NCBI GenBank assembly: GCA_017347445.1
Contig: AP021856.1
Coordinates: 372,001-436,000 of the forward strand
From: Candidatus Brocadia pituitae
GTDB taxonomy: Bacteria; Planctomycetota; Brocadiia; Brocadiales; Brocadiaceae
DNA: 64,000 nt
Direction: 5' to 3'
Each line of letters begins with the position of its first letter. Position 1 is the first letter of the stretch. The notes beneath the pieces are model-generated. The model was not told the origin of the DNA. It saw only the letters and a program-made list of their open reading frames with translations, and ran no database searches. The translations under genes and the position numbers were made by a program. Of the stretch, positions 44,389 to 52,338 are shown piece after piece.

Positions 44389-45162
44389 TTATGCTAGCAA
44401 AGAATTATAGATTTGTGCAATAAAATTTGGAAAGAATGCAGACAGGGTATTGGCCGCAAGTCTGGTTTGCTTGCGAAGACGATTCAGGTATGGGATGCGT
44501 TGAGGTTTATTGATCAGATACCGCGCCGTGGCGGAAATGTTTACCCGCCCCCCCTGAGTTACCATGTTTTCACAGATTTCCATGTCCTCATCCGCCCCGT
44601 CTGAAATTGCACGTACCACGACAAAAGGTATTCCCATAGCATTTGCCCGTTCTGCTATCGCAAAAGATTCCATGTCTACCGCAATTGCGGACGTTTGGAT
44701 TCCAATATGCTTTTTCAGAGAGGACTGCCGGATTATTTTATCAACGGATAAGATATCTCCACAATGCCATTGAAGGGAGTCGGTACTGCCTAATTTAACA
44801 GCGAGTTCTACGGCTGATGCATCACAGGGCAAGGTTGCATCAATACGAACCTCTTTTTCCGAGACTTCTGACAAAGAAGAGAGGACATGCTTCCCGATGA
44901 CCAGATCACCAACACCAACCCGGGGAGTTACGCTACCGGCAAAACCAGAAGAAATCATAACCTGTATCCTGAAATATTTTGATAGTTGATGGATAATGTC
45001 TGATACCTTTTTCCCTACTCCGGTCTGAACCAGGGTAATCGGGAAACCGCAGAATTCTGCCTGATAAAATACGGCGTGAGCGTACCGGATCTTCTTTAAG
45101 ATGTTTACGTGTGGTTTCAGGGATGCTACTTCCTGGCTCAATGCGAAAAATACCGCTATCAT
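44389..45162 (-). CDS. hpnG: Nucleoside phosphorylase-like protein, probable HpnG
   Basis: 257 residues of the PNP/MTAN fold: MIAVFFALSQEVASLKPH, TGVGKKVSDIIHQL, ISSGFAGSVTPRVGVGDLVIG, and the active-site VDMESFAIAERANAMGIPF with VVRAISDGADED. In hopanoid synthesis HpnG removes adenine from adenosylhopane. The assignment leans on the divergently placed hpnH next door; MTA/SAH nucleosidase is the alternative. Confidence 0.78.
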   Translation of the reverse strand: MIAVFFALSQEVASLKPHVNILKKIRYAHAVFYQAEFCGFPITLVQTGVGKKVSDIIHQLSKYFRIQVMISSGFAGSVTPRVGVGDLVIGKHVLSSLSEVSEKEVRIDATLPCDASAVELAVKLGSTDSLQWHCGDILSVDKIIRQSSLKKHIGIQTSAIAVDMESFAIAERANAMGIPFVVVRAISDGADEDMEICENMVTQGGRVNISATARYLINKPQRIPYLNRLRKQTRLAANTLSAFFPNFIAQIYNSLLA

Positions 45163-45301
45163 AAATCTTCCTTTTTGACAGATAACGTGTAAATGAAATC
45201 ACATTTAGGAGAAATTTTCAATGCAAATTATGAAAAAGTACCTGGTTGTATCGATCACGGCCACCGGCAAAGCTTTTCAGGAGGGGCATGTTAAATAATC
45301 C

Positions 45302-45330
45302 TTGACAGTGTCATAGTATTGATATAGCAT
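45302..45330 (+). promoter_or_regulatory. Candidate promoter for hpnH
   Basis: TTGACA (45302-45307), a 17-base spacer, TAGCAT (45325-45330), then about 65 bases to the hpnH start. Confidence 0.45.
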
Positions 45331-45395
45331 TTGATGCACATGCTTTATTCTGCCTGGTATATTGCTTTCTCACGGTAATTCATGAAATTGGAGCG

Positions 45396-46400
45396 ATGCC
45401 TATTATGAGGGTGTCATTATCATTAAGTTCTTCTTTGGCAAAATACGTGCTTAAGAATAAGTTTTCCTCCAGGGAAAGATTTCCGCTGGTATTAATGCTG
45501 GAGATTACCCACCTCTGCAATCTCGCCTGTGAAGGTTGTGGCCGGATACGGGAATATAAAGAAACGATGCGGGAGATGTTAAGCGTAGAGGAGTGTATTC
45601 AGGCAGTGGACGAGTGTCCCGCCCCTGTTGTTACCGTTACCGGCGGTGAACCCCTGATGCACCCGGAAATTGATAAAATTATCAGCGCTATTGTTCGTAA
45701 AAAAAGACATATCTATTTGTGCACGAATGGAATCTTGCTTGCGGAGACGATAAAAAAACTAAGACCCAGCAAGTACTTTAATCTGAATGTGCACATCGAT
45801 GGGCTTGCCAGCACCCACGACGCCATTGCCGGGAATGGTGTCTTTGAACGTGCAGTTCGTGGGATCAAAGAAGCGAAACGGGCCGGATTCAAAGTCTGTA
45901 CCAATACCACCATATTCAAAAATACGAGTGAAAACGAAATCGAAGAACTGTTCTCGTTTCTTGAAGGATTAGGCGTGGATGGTATGCTGGTCTCTCCGGG
46001 GTTTAGTTTTGAGCACAACAACAACGAAGTATTTCTTTGCCGGAATGAGATACAGGAACGGTTTGGATTTATCTATGGGATTTCTAAAAAATATAAGATA
46101 CTCAACTCACCCTTATATTTAAAATTCCTGAAGGGAGAGAGGTCGCTCAAGTGCACACCATGGGGAAATCCAACCCGGAACTATTTAGGGTGGAAGAGCC
46201 CCTGCTACCTCATTACCGATACCCATTATAAAACCTTTAACGAATGTATGCAACACACGGATTGGACAAAATATCAGGAAGGCAATGACCCACGTTGCGA
46301 AAACTGCATGATGCATTGCGGCTTTGAGCCTACCGTGGTCCTGGAAGGTGGAAAACGGTTGTCGGATATTATAGAAATGGCCAAGTGGAGTTTTAGCTAA
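45396..46400 (+). CDS. hpnH: Hopanoid biosynthesis radical SAM protein HpnH
   Basis: 334 residues. The radical SAM cluster motif sits in ITHLCNLACEGCGRIREY (CxxxCxxC), with TGGEPLMHPEI, FNLNVHIDGLASTHDAIAG, and C-terminal cysteines in CENCMMHCGFEPTVV. HpnH joins the 5'-deoxyadenosyl radical to hopene to give adenosylhopane. A second in-frame ATG at 45405 is possible; GGAG lies at 45390-45393. It is transcribed divergently from hpnG. Confidence 0.92.
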   Translation: MPIMRVSLSLSSSLAKYVLKNKFSSRERFPLVLMLEITHLCNLACEGCGRIREYKETMREMLSVEECIQAVDECPAPVVTVTGGEPLMHPEIDKIISAIVRKKRHIYLCTNGILLAETIKKLRPSKYFNLNVHIDGLASTHDAIAGNGVFERAVRGIKEAKRAGFKVCTNTTIFKNTSENEIEELFSFLEGLGVDGMLVSPGFSFEHNNNEVFLCRNEIQERFGFIYGISKKYKILNSPLYLKFLKGERSLKCTPWGNPTRNYLGWKSPCYLITDTHYKTFNECMQHTDWTKYQEGNDPRCENCMMHCGFEPTVVLEGGKRLSDIIEMAKWSFS

Positions 46401-46699
46401 ACGGACTGTCCAGGACAGAAGGAACACCCTTTTCGTTATTCTGAATCCTGATTTTTATCAGGACAAGCTTATTTTCGAATCCTTTGCTTTCGAGGACGTT
46501 AAAGGACGATCTACAACCCATATACCTCAAACCTCCGGCTGCCTGCTTTTCTCAAATTAAGTGTCGAGTATATTAATAACAAATTTTCACTGAATTGTTG
46601 CCGTCAAGGAAACATTCAAAAAAAGGCGGTAAAGGCTACAGTTCGCGCCACAGGCATCAGTAAACCTGCAAGTAACTGGTAATAACGGACAATATCACA
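46401..46699. other. Intergenic, hairpin only
   Basis: 299 bases between hpnH and the convergent mobB-like gene. A 7-bp stem TCCTGAT/ATCAGGA (near 46446-46463) could weakly terminate hpnH. I see no gene. Confidence 0.4.
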
Positions 46700-47338
46700 T
46701 CACGATTTAATAGACTGTCCCAGCATTTCTTTCATGTGGCAGAGAAACACTTCGTTTGGGGTGTAATCATCCTGTAGTGGATTAACAACATGCACCGGTG
46801 CATAACAACCGATCTGGTGCAACCGTTCCCGGGTTTTCATGATATCATCAGGACTGTCATCGGCATAGATATTAATGACTGCCAGATCAATCCGGGAGAC
46901 AATTTCTCTTGTCGAACGTTTGATCTTTGTTTCTCTGGGGGTAGTAACAAGGATGCTGATGTCTGCATCATGCGCATGCAGGAAACTATTGCCTTCTATA
47001 AGGACTGAATCATTTTTGTTAAAATGGGTGAGCGCCTCTTTAATGCCCCTTTTCAGGTGTTCTGAATGGGCTTGAAGCCAGACGACCTTCCGTGCGCCGG
47101 CACTTTTAAACAAGGCAGTGTCTTTGCCCGCCTGATTTATTTGAGGCGGGTCCGTCGTGATCGTGTATGGGCGTTTCATAGTCTCACACACATCACAGCC
47201 AGAGTGCCGGGGACAGTTGCCTTCGTGCTTTGTCGTGATTTTTAAGGCTGAAAAATCTTCCAGATTTTTCAATAAAAACCTCACCACCGCTGTCTTTCCC
47301 ACGCCACTTGCTGTGCCAGTAATGGAGATGATCCTCAT
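46700..47338 (-). CDS. P-loop GTPase, MobB-like
   Basis: 212 residues: Walker A GTASGVGKTAVVRFLL near residue 7, GKDTALFKSAGARKVVWLQA as in MobB (molybdopterin-guanine dinucleotide synthesis), and VLIEGNSFL. A cysteine cluster CPRHSGCDVC near residue 42 is not typical of MobB. It probably binds GTP and handles a cofactor or metal; molybdenum cofactor is only a guess. Confidence 0.6.
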   Translation of the reverse strand: MRIISITGTASGVGKTAVVRFLLKNLEDFSALKITTKHEGNCPRHSGCDVCETMKRPYTITTDPPQINQAGKDTALFKSAGARKVVWLQAHSEHLKRGIKEALTHFNKNDSVLIEGNSFLHAHDADISILVTTPRETKIKRSTREIVSRIDLAVINIYADDSPDDIMKTRERLHQIGCYAPVHVVNPLQDDYTPNEVFLCHMKEMLGQSIKS

Positions 47339-47688
47339 GCTATTTTTTCAGCGATAAGTTGCTATAAACAATTGCTCATAAACGAAAGGACAAAAGTATT
47401 GTTCATAGGGATATAATTTTTTCATCTAAATAATTATTATACTATTTTCATACAATTCGCACAATGCCTTTTGTCTTTTGCCTTTATCAAAAACCGTGAC
47501 TCGAGGACAGTCCTTTTGTCGTTTGATGATGGGAGCGTTTTCAAGGCTCCGTTGACGTATGATCTGAGGCATCTCAGCAACTTATATGGAATTGGCACGA
47601 AAATATCCCTCAAACCAAACATTCTCCGACAGGGGATATTTATCGTGAATTTTTTGGCAGAGGGTTTGACAAGTCTTTGGCGTGAGAT
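47339..47688. other. Intergenic, likely remnant DNA upstream of IS91-type element
   Basis: 350 bases. An 84-codon open frame (47471-47725) with no recognisable family is present but has no supporting ribosome binding site. I see nothing else. Confidence 0.35.
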
Positions 47689-47880
47689 CTGCCTAACGTT
47701 CACCATGCACGGCGCTACACCCTGAGCCTATTGAAGGATCAGCCAGTTGACGTCTTTACCATCCAGAAACTGCTGGGACACACCAGCATCCACACCACCA
47801 GCATTTATATCCATATTTAGCGAAAGAACCTCCAGAAGATTGTAAACCCGCTTGACCAGATACTGGAGGGGCAATCATGA
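47689..47880 (+). pseudogene. Tyrosine recombinase C-terminal remnant
   Basis: The frame reads LPNVHHARRYTLSLL, then TIQKLLGHTSIHTTSIYIHI, a TAG stop, and RKNLQKIVNPLDQIL to a TGA at 47878-47880. This is the HxxR...GHxS...Y end of a XerC/phage-type integrase. A TGA at about 47683 blocks the frame upstream. The last TGA overlaps the ATG of the IS91-type transposase (ATGA), so the pair was once translationally coupled. Confidence 0.75.
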
Positions 47881-49091
47881 ACACTCCTCATCGGTCAAAC
47901 GGTATTGAAGTAGCAGATGTCTTTCGTTGCTATGGCCCTGCATATAGAGCAACCCACAAGATTCCTCTGCATATCCTGAAAAGCATGAGTGCGATAGAGC
48001 GTTGTCGCACGGCTCTCCTGGGCGGACATGTAGAGAGATGCGACACATGTGATCATATACGCATATCCTATAACTCCTGCCGCAACCGCCATTGCCCCAA
48101 GTGCCAGAGTCTGGCAAAGGAAAGGTGGTTGGCTGCCCGAAAGCGGGAGCTACTGCCGGTGTCCTATTTTCACGTGGTGTTAACAATACCGGATGGGTTG
48201 AATCCCCTGGTACTGGTGAACCAGAAAGTCCTCTATACCATTCTTTTCAGGGCAGGGAGTGAGACACTCCTTGAGCTGGGAAGAGATCTCAGGCATCTGG
48301 GTGCAGAAGTTGGACTTATTGCTATCTTACATACCTGGGGTCAGAATCTCATGGAACATCCCCACTTGCATGGCGTCATGCCTTGTGGTGGGTTATCTCA
48401 CGAGGGAAAGGAGTGGCTACTACCCAAAAAGTCTTCGAGAAAAAAGGAATTCTTTGTTCATGTCAATGTGATCTCGGATCTCTTCAAGAAGAAATTTCTG
48501 GATTATCTCAAAGAGGCCTACCGCAAAGGCGCATTGAAATTCGTTGGGAAGATTGAATATTTACGAGAAGGGCAAGAGTTTCAAGCCTTTATGAATACCC
48601 TGTACCACAGGAAATGGATTACCTATTGCAAGAGGCCATTTGGTGGCCCAGAGCAGGTACTTGAATATCTTGGGAGATACACTCACCGGGTGGCCATCTC
48701 CAATGAACGGATCGTGAAAATGGATGATGATAAGGTCACGTTTCGTTATCGGGATTACCGGGACGGCAATCAGGTAAAACAGATGAGTTTAGAGGCCTTT
48801 GAGTTTATCCGAAGGTTTTTACTGCATATTCTTCCTGATAATTTTGTGAAGATCAGGTATTATGGTCTTTTCAACAACCGGAACCGGAAGGCAAAGATAA
48901 GGCTCTGTAAGGAGATATTCTGGGCTTTCACCGGTGATGAACAAGAGCTAACTGCACCAGAGAGCTGGGAAGAATTATTTATCAGGCTTACCGGGATTGA
49001 TCCCCGGATATGCCCTTGTTGTGGAAAAGGCAGGATGGTAGGGAGAGAAACATTACTCCCCCTCATTCATTCACCTCCTGGGAAGGGGTAA
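47877..49091 (+). CDS. IS91-family transposase (HUH/Y2 type)
   Basis: 404 residues. An N-terminal zinc-binding region (CDTCDHIRISYNSCRNRHCPKC, residues about 60-81) is followed by the HUH motif region EHPHLHGVMPCGG and the tyrosine region YLGRYTHRVAISNERI. IS91-type enzymes move DNA by rolling-circle transposition. It looks full-length. The ends of the element could not be placed. Confidence 0.92.
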   Translation: MNTPHRSNGIEVADVFRCYGPAYRATHKIPLHILKSMSAIERCRTALLGGHVERCDTCDHIRISYNSCRNRHCPKCQSLAKERWLAARKRELLPVSYFHVVLTIPDGLNPLVLVNQKVLYTILFRAGSETLLELGRDLRHLGAEVGLIAILHTWGQNLMEHPHLHGVMPCGGLSHEGKEWLLPKKSSRKKEFFVHVNVISDLFKKKFLDYLKEAYRKGALKFVGKIEYLREGQEFQAFMNTLYHRKWITYCKRPFGGPEQVLEYLGRYTHRVAISNERIVKMDDDKVTFRYRDYRDGNQVKQMSLEAFEFIRRFLLHILPDNFVKIRYYGLFNNRNRKAKIRLCKEIFWAFTGDEQELTAPESWEELFIRLTGIDPRICPCCGKGRMVGRETLLPLIHSPPGKG

Positions 49092-49325
49092 TTTCAGCCT
49101 TGATTTATTCCGTAGGGAAGTGTATTTTTACCATACCAAGGGGAGAAGTACGCCCTTTTTGAGCAAATACCTTGAAAGAATACCTGAATTTTCAAAATAT
49201 ATCGGGAAAAAACATGATATTTTCTAAAGCATTATTGACAAATATCAACTATAGAAGTAACAAAAACAGTATTTTACACAGAAGCCGTATGATTGAATTC
49301 CCATAGTGTGGGAGGCAGCGGCTTC

Positions 49326-49457
49326 GTTCAACGGTATTTTATCCGTAATTGAGCTTGCGAAGAGGGAATGATAAGCCTGTTTCTCTTTTCTCAGATGCAG
49401 ATAAAGCCGGTACGGTATTATCCAGCTCAACTACGGATAAAATACTTAATGTTATGC
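49326..49457 (+). other. attC-like integron recombination site
   Basis: GTTCAAC (49326-49332, fits RYYYAAC), an arm from 49334 to 49355 (GTATTTTATCCGTAATTGAG), a variable middle, the complementary arm 49424-49445 with one mismatch, then GTTATGC (49451-49457). It lies 13 bases before the AbiU2-like gene. No cassette gene of its own remains on its left, where the IS91-type gene ends. Confidence 0.6.
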
Positions 49458-49470
49458 CTCAAGGAGAACA

Positions 49471-50127
49471 ATGAAGAAGGTAATTGAGACCCTGCGAGCG
49501 GAGACGGAATCGACAATTCGAGCACTTCATGCACTGAAGCAATTCGTGGTCCTGCGTGGAAGCAAACAGCACGTGAAGAAGATGAACGAGAACGTCTACT
49601 TCTGGCTGTTGTTCCATAGCGCGCTACTCACAAAGCTCTTCGTCGGTCTCAGAAGACTCTTTGAAACTGACCGTGATACATTCAATTTCCAGCATGCGCT
49701 CAATTCCTTTAAAGCAAACATCAACGAGTTCATGCCAGCCGCACTTGAGCGCAGGAAGATGGAGGGCAAGACAAAACGCCCGGTCTGGCTCAAGAAGTAC
49801 ATGGCAGAGATACACACCCCGAGTGCAGCCGACTTCGATTCCCTTGCACGGTTGGTCCGACCTCACAAGAAGCGAATGACCGGTCTGTATTCAACAGCCG
49901 CAAGCAAGGTATTTGCCCACGCCGTTCATACAGACAAGTTAGCCATTGACAGTGCGTTGGCGGGAACCAACTTCGAAGAAATCGAAGATGCCCTGAATGT
50001 GCTTTGGCATTTCTACGAGCAGGTATGGCAAATGTACGAGAATGGGAGGAAGCCGTCCGATGTCGTGGTTCCCTACCCATATGTGAAGGAGGTCCAGGAG
50101 TTTGTCGAAAGGCAAATAATGGCATAA
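49471..50127 (+). CDS. AbiU2/HEPN-like protein, integron cassette gene
   Basis: 218 residues, entirely helical in appearance. MNENVYFWLLFHSALLTKLF followed by VGLRRLFETDRDTF is the pattern of AbiU2-type HEPN proteins linked to phage abortive infection. A clear R-x4-6-H motif was not seen (RPHKKR near residue 130 is a candidate). AGGAG lies 7 bases before the ATG. The stop codon (TAA) falls within GCATAAC of the attC at 50122-50218, as is typical for cassettes. Confidence 0.6.
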   Translation: MKKVIETLRAETESTIRALHALKQFVVLRGSKQHVKKMNENVYFWLLFHSALLTKLFVGLRRLFETDRDTFNFQHALNSFKANINEFMPAALERRKMEGKTKRPVWLKKYMAEIHTPSAADFDSLARLVRPHKKRMTGLYSTAASKVFAHAVHTDKLAIDSALAGTNFEEIEDALNVLWHFYEQVWQMYENGRKPSDVVVPYPYVKEVQEFVERQIMA

Positions 50128-50218
50128 CCAGGCGTTGTAGCCGACAGTCCGATCTGTCACGGTCTGTGCGGAGCACAGCCAGCGCCATCTCGTCCAGCGG
50201 CTAAACGCTACGTTAGGC
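50122..50218 (+). other. attC site
   Basis: GCATAAC (50122-50128), arm GGCGTTGTAGCCGAC, a variable terminal structure, arm CAGCGGCTAAACGC and GTTAGGC (50212-50218), the consensus attC core. Arms pair with unpaired bases in the expected places. It is the clearest attC in the window. Confidence 0.82.
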
Positions 50219-50233
50219 AAAATAAAATATTGT

Positions 50234-50262
50234 TGACAAGTGTAACGTGACAGATTACTATA
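50234..50262 (+). promoter_or_regulatory. Cassette-borne promoter for higBA
   Basis: TTGACA (50234-50239), a 17-base spacer, TACTAT (50257-50262), immediately downstream of the attC core. Toxin-antitoxin cassettes commonly carry their own promoter. Confidence 0.5.
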
Positions 50263-50270
50263 AGTAAATA

Positions 50271-50548
50271 ATCAAGTCGTTTGCCGACAATCATACGCAA
50301 GAATTTTACCAAAAAGGGAAATCAAGGCGATTACCACCGGATATCAGCAAGCGGACAATGCGTAAACTGGAATACATTGAGTTGGCAACATGTTTGGATG
50401 ACCTGCAGGTTCCTCCAAGCAATCGACTCCACAAACTTGAACGTGAAAGGCAGGGACAATATTCGATCTCTGTCAGTGATCAATGGCGCATATGTTTCCG
50501 ATTCATAGATGGTGATGCCTACGATGTAGAAATCCGGATTATCACTAA
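50271..50548 (+). pseudogene. higB: HigB-like toxin, apparently frameshifted at both ends
   Basis: The central frame is intact: FYQKGKSRRLPPDISKRT, MRKLEYIELATCLDDLQVP, GQYSISVSDQWRICFRFIDG, DAYDVEI. The expected N-terminal IKSF lies in another frame with ATA instead of ATG, and the expected C-terminal DYH-stop (GATTATCACTAA, ending 50548) is one base out of frame. A product could only start at ATG 50358 and would read on into higA. Sequencing indels would give the same picture. Confidence 0.65.
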
Positions 50549-50562
50549 AGAAGAGGTGTTAG

Positions 50563-50877
50563 ATGAGTATTCAGAATACGAGAGAGAGGAAAATTCGGCC
50601 AACACATCCTGGCGAGATGTTACGCGAGGATTTTTTGCCAGATTACGGCCTCACTGTGTCGAATTTTGCCAAGGCGCTTGGCGTGTCGCGCCAAACAGCA
50701 AATGAGTTGGTCAGAGAGCGTCGGGCAGTTACATCTGAAATGGCGCTTCGACTCGCCCGTTTGTTTGGCAATACACCAGAGTTTTGGCTAAATGCTCAAC
50801 GTGCTTTAGATCTTTGGGTGGCAGCCCGGACAAACAAGAAGAAGATTGAACGCATCAATCCATTGAGTGCAGCATAG
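50563..50877 (+). CDS. higA: HigA-family antitoxin
   Basis: 104 residues: IRPTHPGEMLREDFLPDYGL is the HigA signature, followed by an HTH_3 domain (VSRQTANELVRERRAVTSEM) and NTPEFWLNAQRALDLWVA. It binds its own promoter and neutralises HigB. AGAGG lies about 10 bases before the ATG. The higA frame is intact although the higB frame is not. Confidence 0.9.
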   Translation: MSIQNTRERKIRPTHPGEMLREDFLPDYGLTVSNFAKALGVSRQTANELVRERRAVTSEMALRLARLFGNTPEFWLNAQRALDLWVAARTNKKKIERINPLSAA

Positions 50878-50889
50878 TTTAAGGTTTAG

Positions 50890-50963
50890 GAATTTCAATT
50901 CCCCCCCTGCTTCCCCCAGTTTACGGGGGGGGACAGGGGGGAAAGTCGCCGAATGCCTGATAA
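50890..50963. repeat. Composite repeat with family A copy 3
   Basis: C-run and G-run palindrome (CCCCCAGTTTACGGGGGG) followed by AAGTCGCCGAATGCCTGA (50943-50960), matching the arrangement at 41.1 kb and 54.5 kb. Confidence 0.5.
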
Positions 50964-51013
50964 AAGTGAAACTACCAGCTCGCTCAGCCTTTCTGAATTC
51001 TGGAATTCTGATT

Positions 51014-51415
51014 AATTCTGGGGACACCATGCTTATTTATTGGCTTTGTTTTTGAAATTGTTAATATGTCCACATGGCCAGAATTGCCCGTGTGATCGTA
51101 CCAGAAGTACCTCACCATATTACGCAGCGAGGAAATCGCCGTTTGCAGACATTCTTCTGCGACGAGGATTATGATGCATACATAGACTTGATGTCCCAGC
51201 GGTGTACGCACTGGAACACCCAAAAGGTCAATCGGTTGAGGAAGCTGAAAAGTATCGATGTCACGAGCAAACCGGGAGACCTCTTGGCACTGACAGTTTT
51301 TTAGCAGGTCTTGAAAATGTACTTGGTTGAATACTCCGTAAGCAGAAACCTGGCCCAAAGGTGGCCCAGGAGAAAAATAAGAATCTCTAAAATTAAGTAT
51401 GGTGTCCCCAGAATT
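51014..51415. mobile_element. Non-autonomous RAYT-derived element with 24-bp inverted ends
   Basis: AATTCTGGGGACACCATGCT (51014 onwards) and, reversed, AATTCTGGGGACACCATACT (51415 back to 51390) match at all but about two positions of 24-25. Between them is an internally deleted Y1 transposase. This is a 402-bp element that would need a full-length RAYT elsewhere to move. Confidence 0.7.
51074..51390 (+). pseudogene. REP-associated Y1 transposase, internally deleted
   Basis: The N-terminus MARIARVIVPEVPHHITQRG and NRRLQTFFCDEDYDAYIDLM is normal, including the HUH-type HHITQRGN motif. After residue 44 the frame changes and the protein's C-terminus appears directly (HEQTGRPLGTDSFLAGLENV, then an in-frame TGA, then QKPGPK) ending at the TAA at 51390. 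The catalytic tyrosine region is deleted. Confidence 0.75.
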
Positions 51416-51521
51416 CCAGCTTGCAGGGGTGACATTGGTTTATTGTACCGGTGTAATGGTATTTTTATTTCACCCCTTCAGGGTTGTGTATTTTACCTGC
51501 CCATGGTTCTATAATCATTTC

Positions 51522-51539
51522 AGCCCTTCGGGCTTTTTT
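51522..51539 (+). terminator. Rho-independent terminator-like hairpin
   Basis: AGCCC-TTC-GGGCT followed directly by TTTTTA. It is preceded by CCCCTTCAGGG at about 51473, so it may also belong to a tandem palindromic repeat. Confidence 0.55.
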
Positions 51540-51789
51540 ACCGCATACCGGATTTATTTTTATTGCGTCTGAATACCTTCAGGTACGCACCTACAGAGAA
51601 AGGTGTTTTTCAAAAAGCTAAAGTGTTACGTATATTGACCTTTATATAATTACATCGGGTACACAGGTTGTAAACCTCCTGTGGAATTGAATCGGCAACA
51701 GCAGTGTATAATGGATATCATTTCTATTAGACAATTAATTTATTACGGATTATCATTGATAGAAGGTAAGGTAATTTACGGAGGTGCAT

Positions 51790-52034
51790 ATGGTTCGCAT
51801 ACCAACACAGAGAGAGCCAACCCACCATGGGGAGTGCTTCTTGAAGAATTTCTAATCCCTATGAGTGTCACTCAGCGGGAACTGGCAAAAGAAATTCATG
51901 TTCCATACCAGAGGATTAATGAAATTATTAACAAACGCCGTGGTGTGACACCCAGTACAGTTTTACGGCTTGCAAAATTCTTTGGGGTTTCAGAAGATTT
52001 TTGGATGAATCTGCAACTGAGATGGGATATATAA
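51790..52034 (+). pseudogene. Second HigA-type antitoxin, frameshifted near codon 15
   Basis: ATG 51790 with GGAGG at 51780-51784 starts MVRIPTQREPTHHGE, the usual HigA N-terminus. One base appears missing near 51834, after which the next frame continues LLEEFLIPMSVTQRELAKEI, VPYQRINEIINKRRGVTPST and FFGVSEDFWMNLQLRWDI. Just upstream GGATTATCATTGA reads ITDYH-stop in one frame, the typical HigB C-terminus; the rest of that toxin is gone. Confidence 0.65.
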
Positions 52035-52338
52035 AGCAAAACTCAATGAAGCAAAAGAATTAAAGACGATTAGATCCATCACAAGGAATGCGTCACTGGT
52101 TCATTCACAAATTTGACGGTTGATTCACGAAAGAAAAAGCTTGTTGCCGCAGGCCCATTGCCAGTTGCGTAGCACTATGCTAATTCTTGTCAGGGTATAT
52201 CTGAAGTGAAAGAGAACTATCAACCAGGATAGAAAAATTTCTTTTCCCCATTCCCGCTTTCTCTAAGACGTGTTTCCCAAGGACAAGTATTGTGCAAGTT
52301 TTTACAACCCCCTTTCCCCCTTTATTAGCTTAACATGT
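52035..52338. other. Intergenic, no gene seen
   Basis: 304 bases between the higA remnant and the left end of the IS. No gene, attC or strong repeat was recognised. Confidence 0.4.

Noticed and set aside
47471-47725. 84-codon open frame on the plus strand upstream of the IS91-type gene
   Set aside because: No ribosome binding site and no family resemblance, and it overlaps the integrase remnant in another frame. It is more likely chance.
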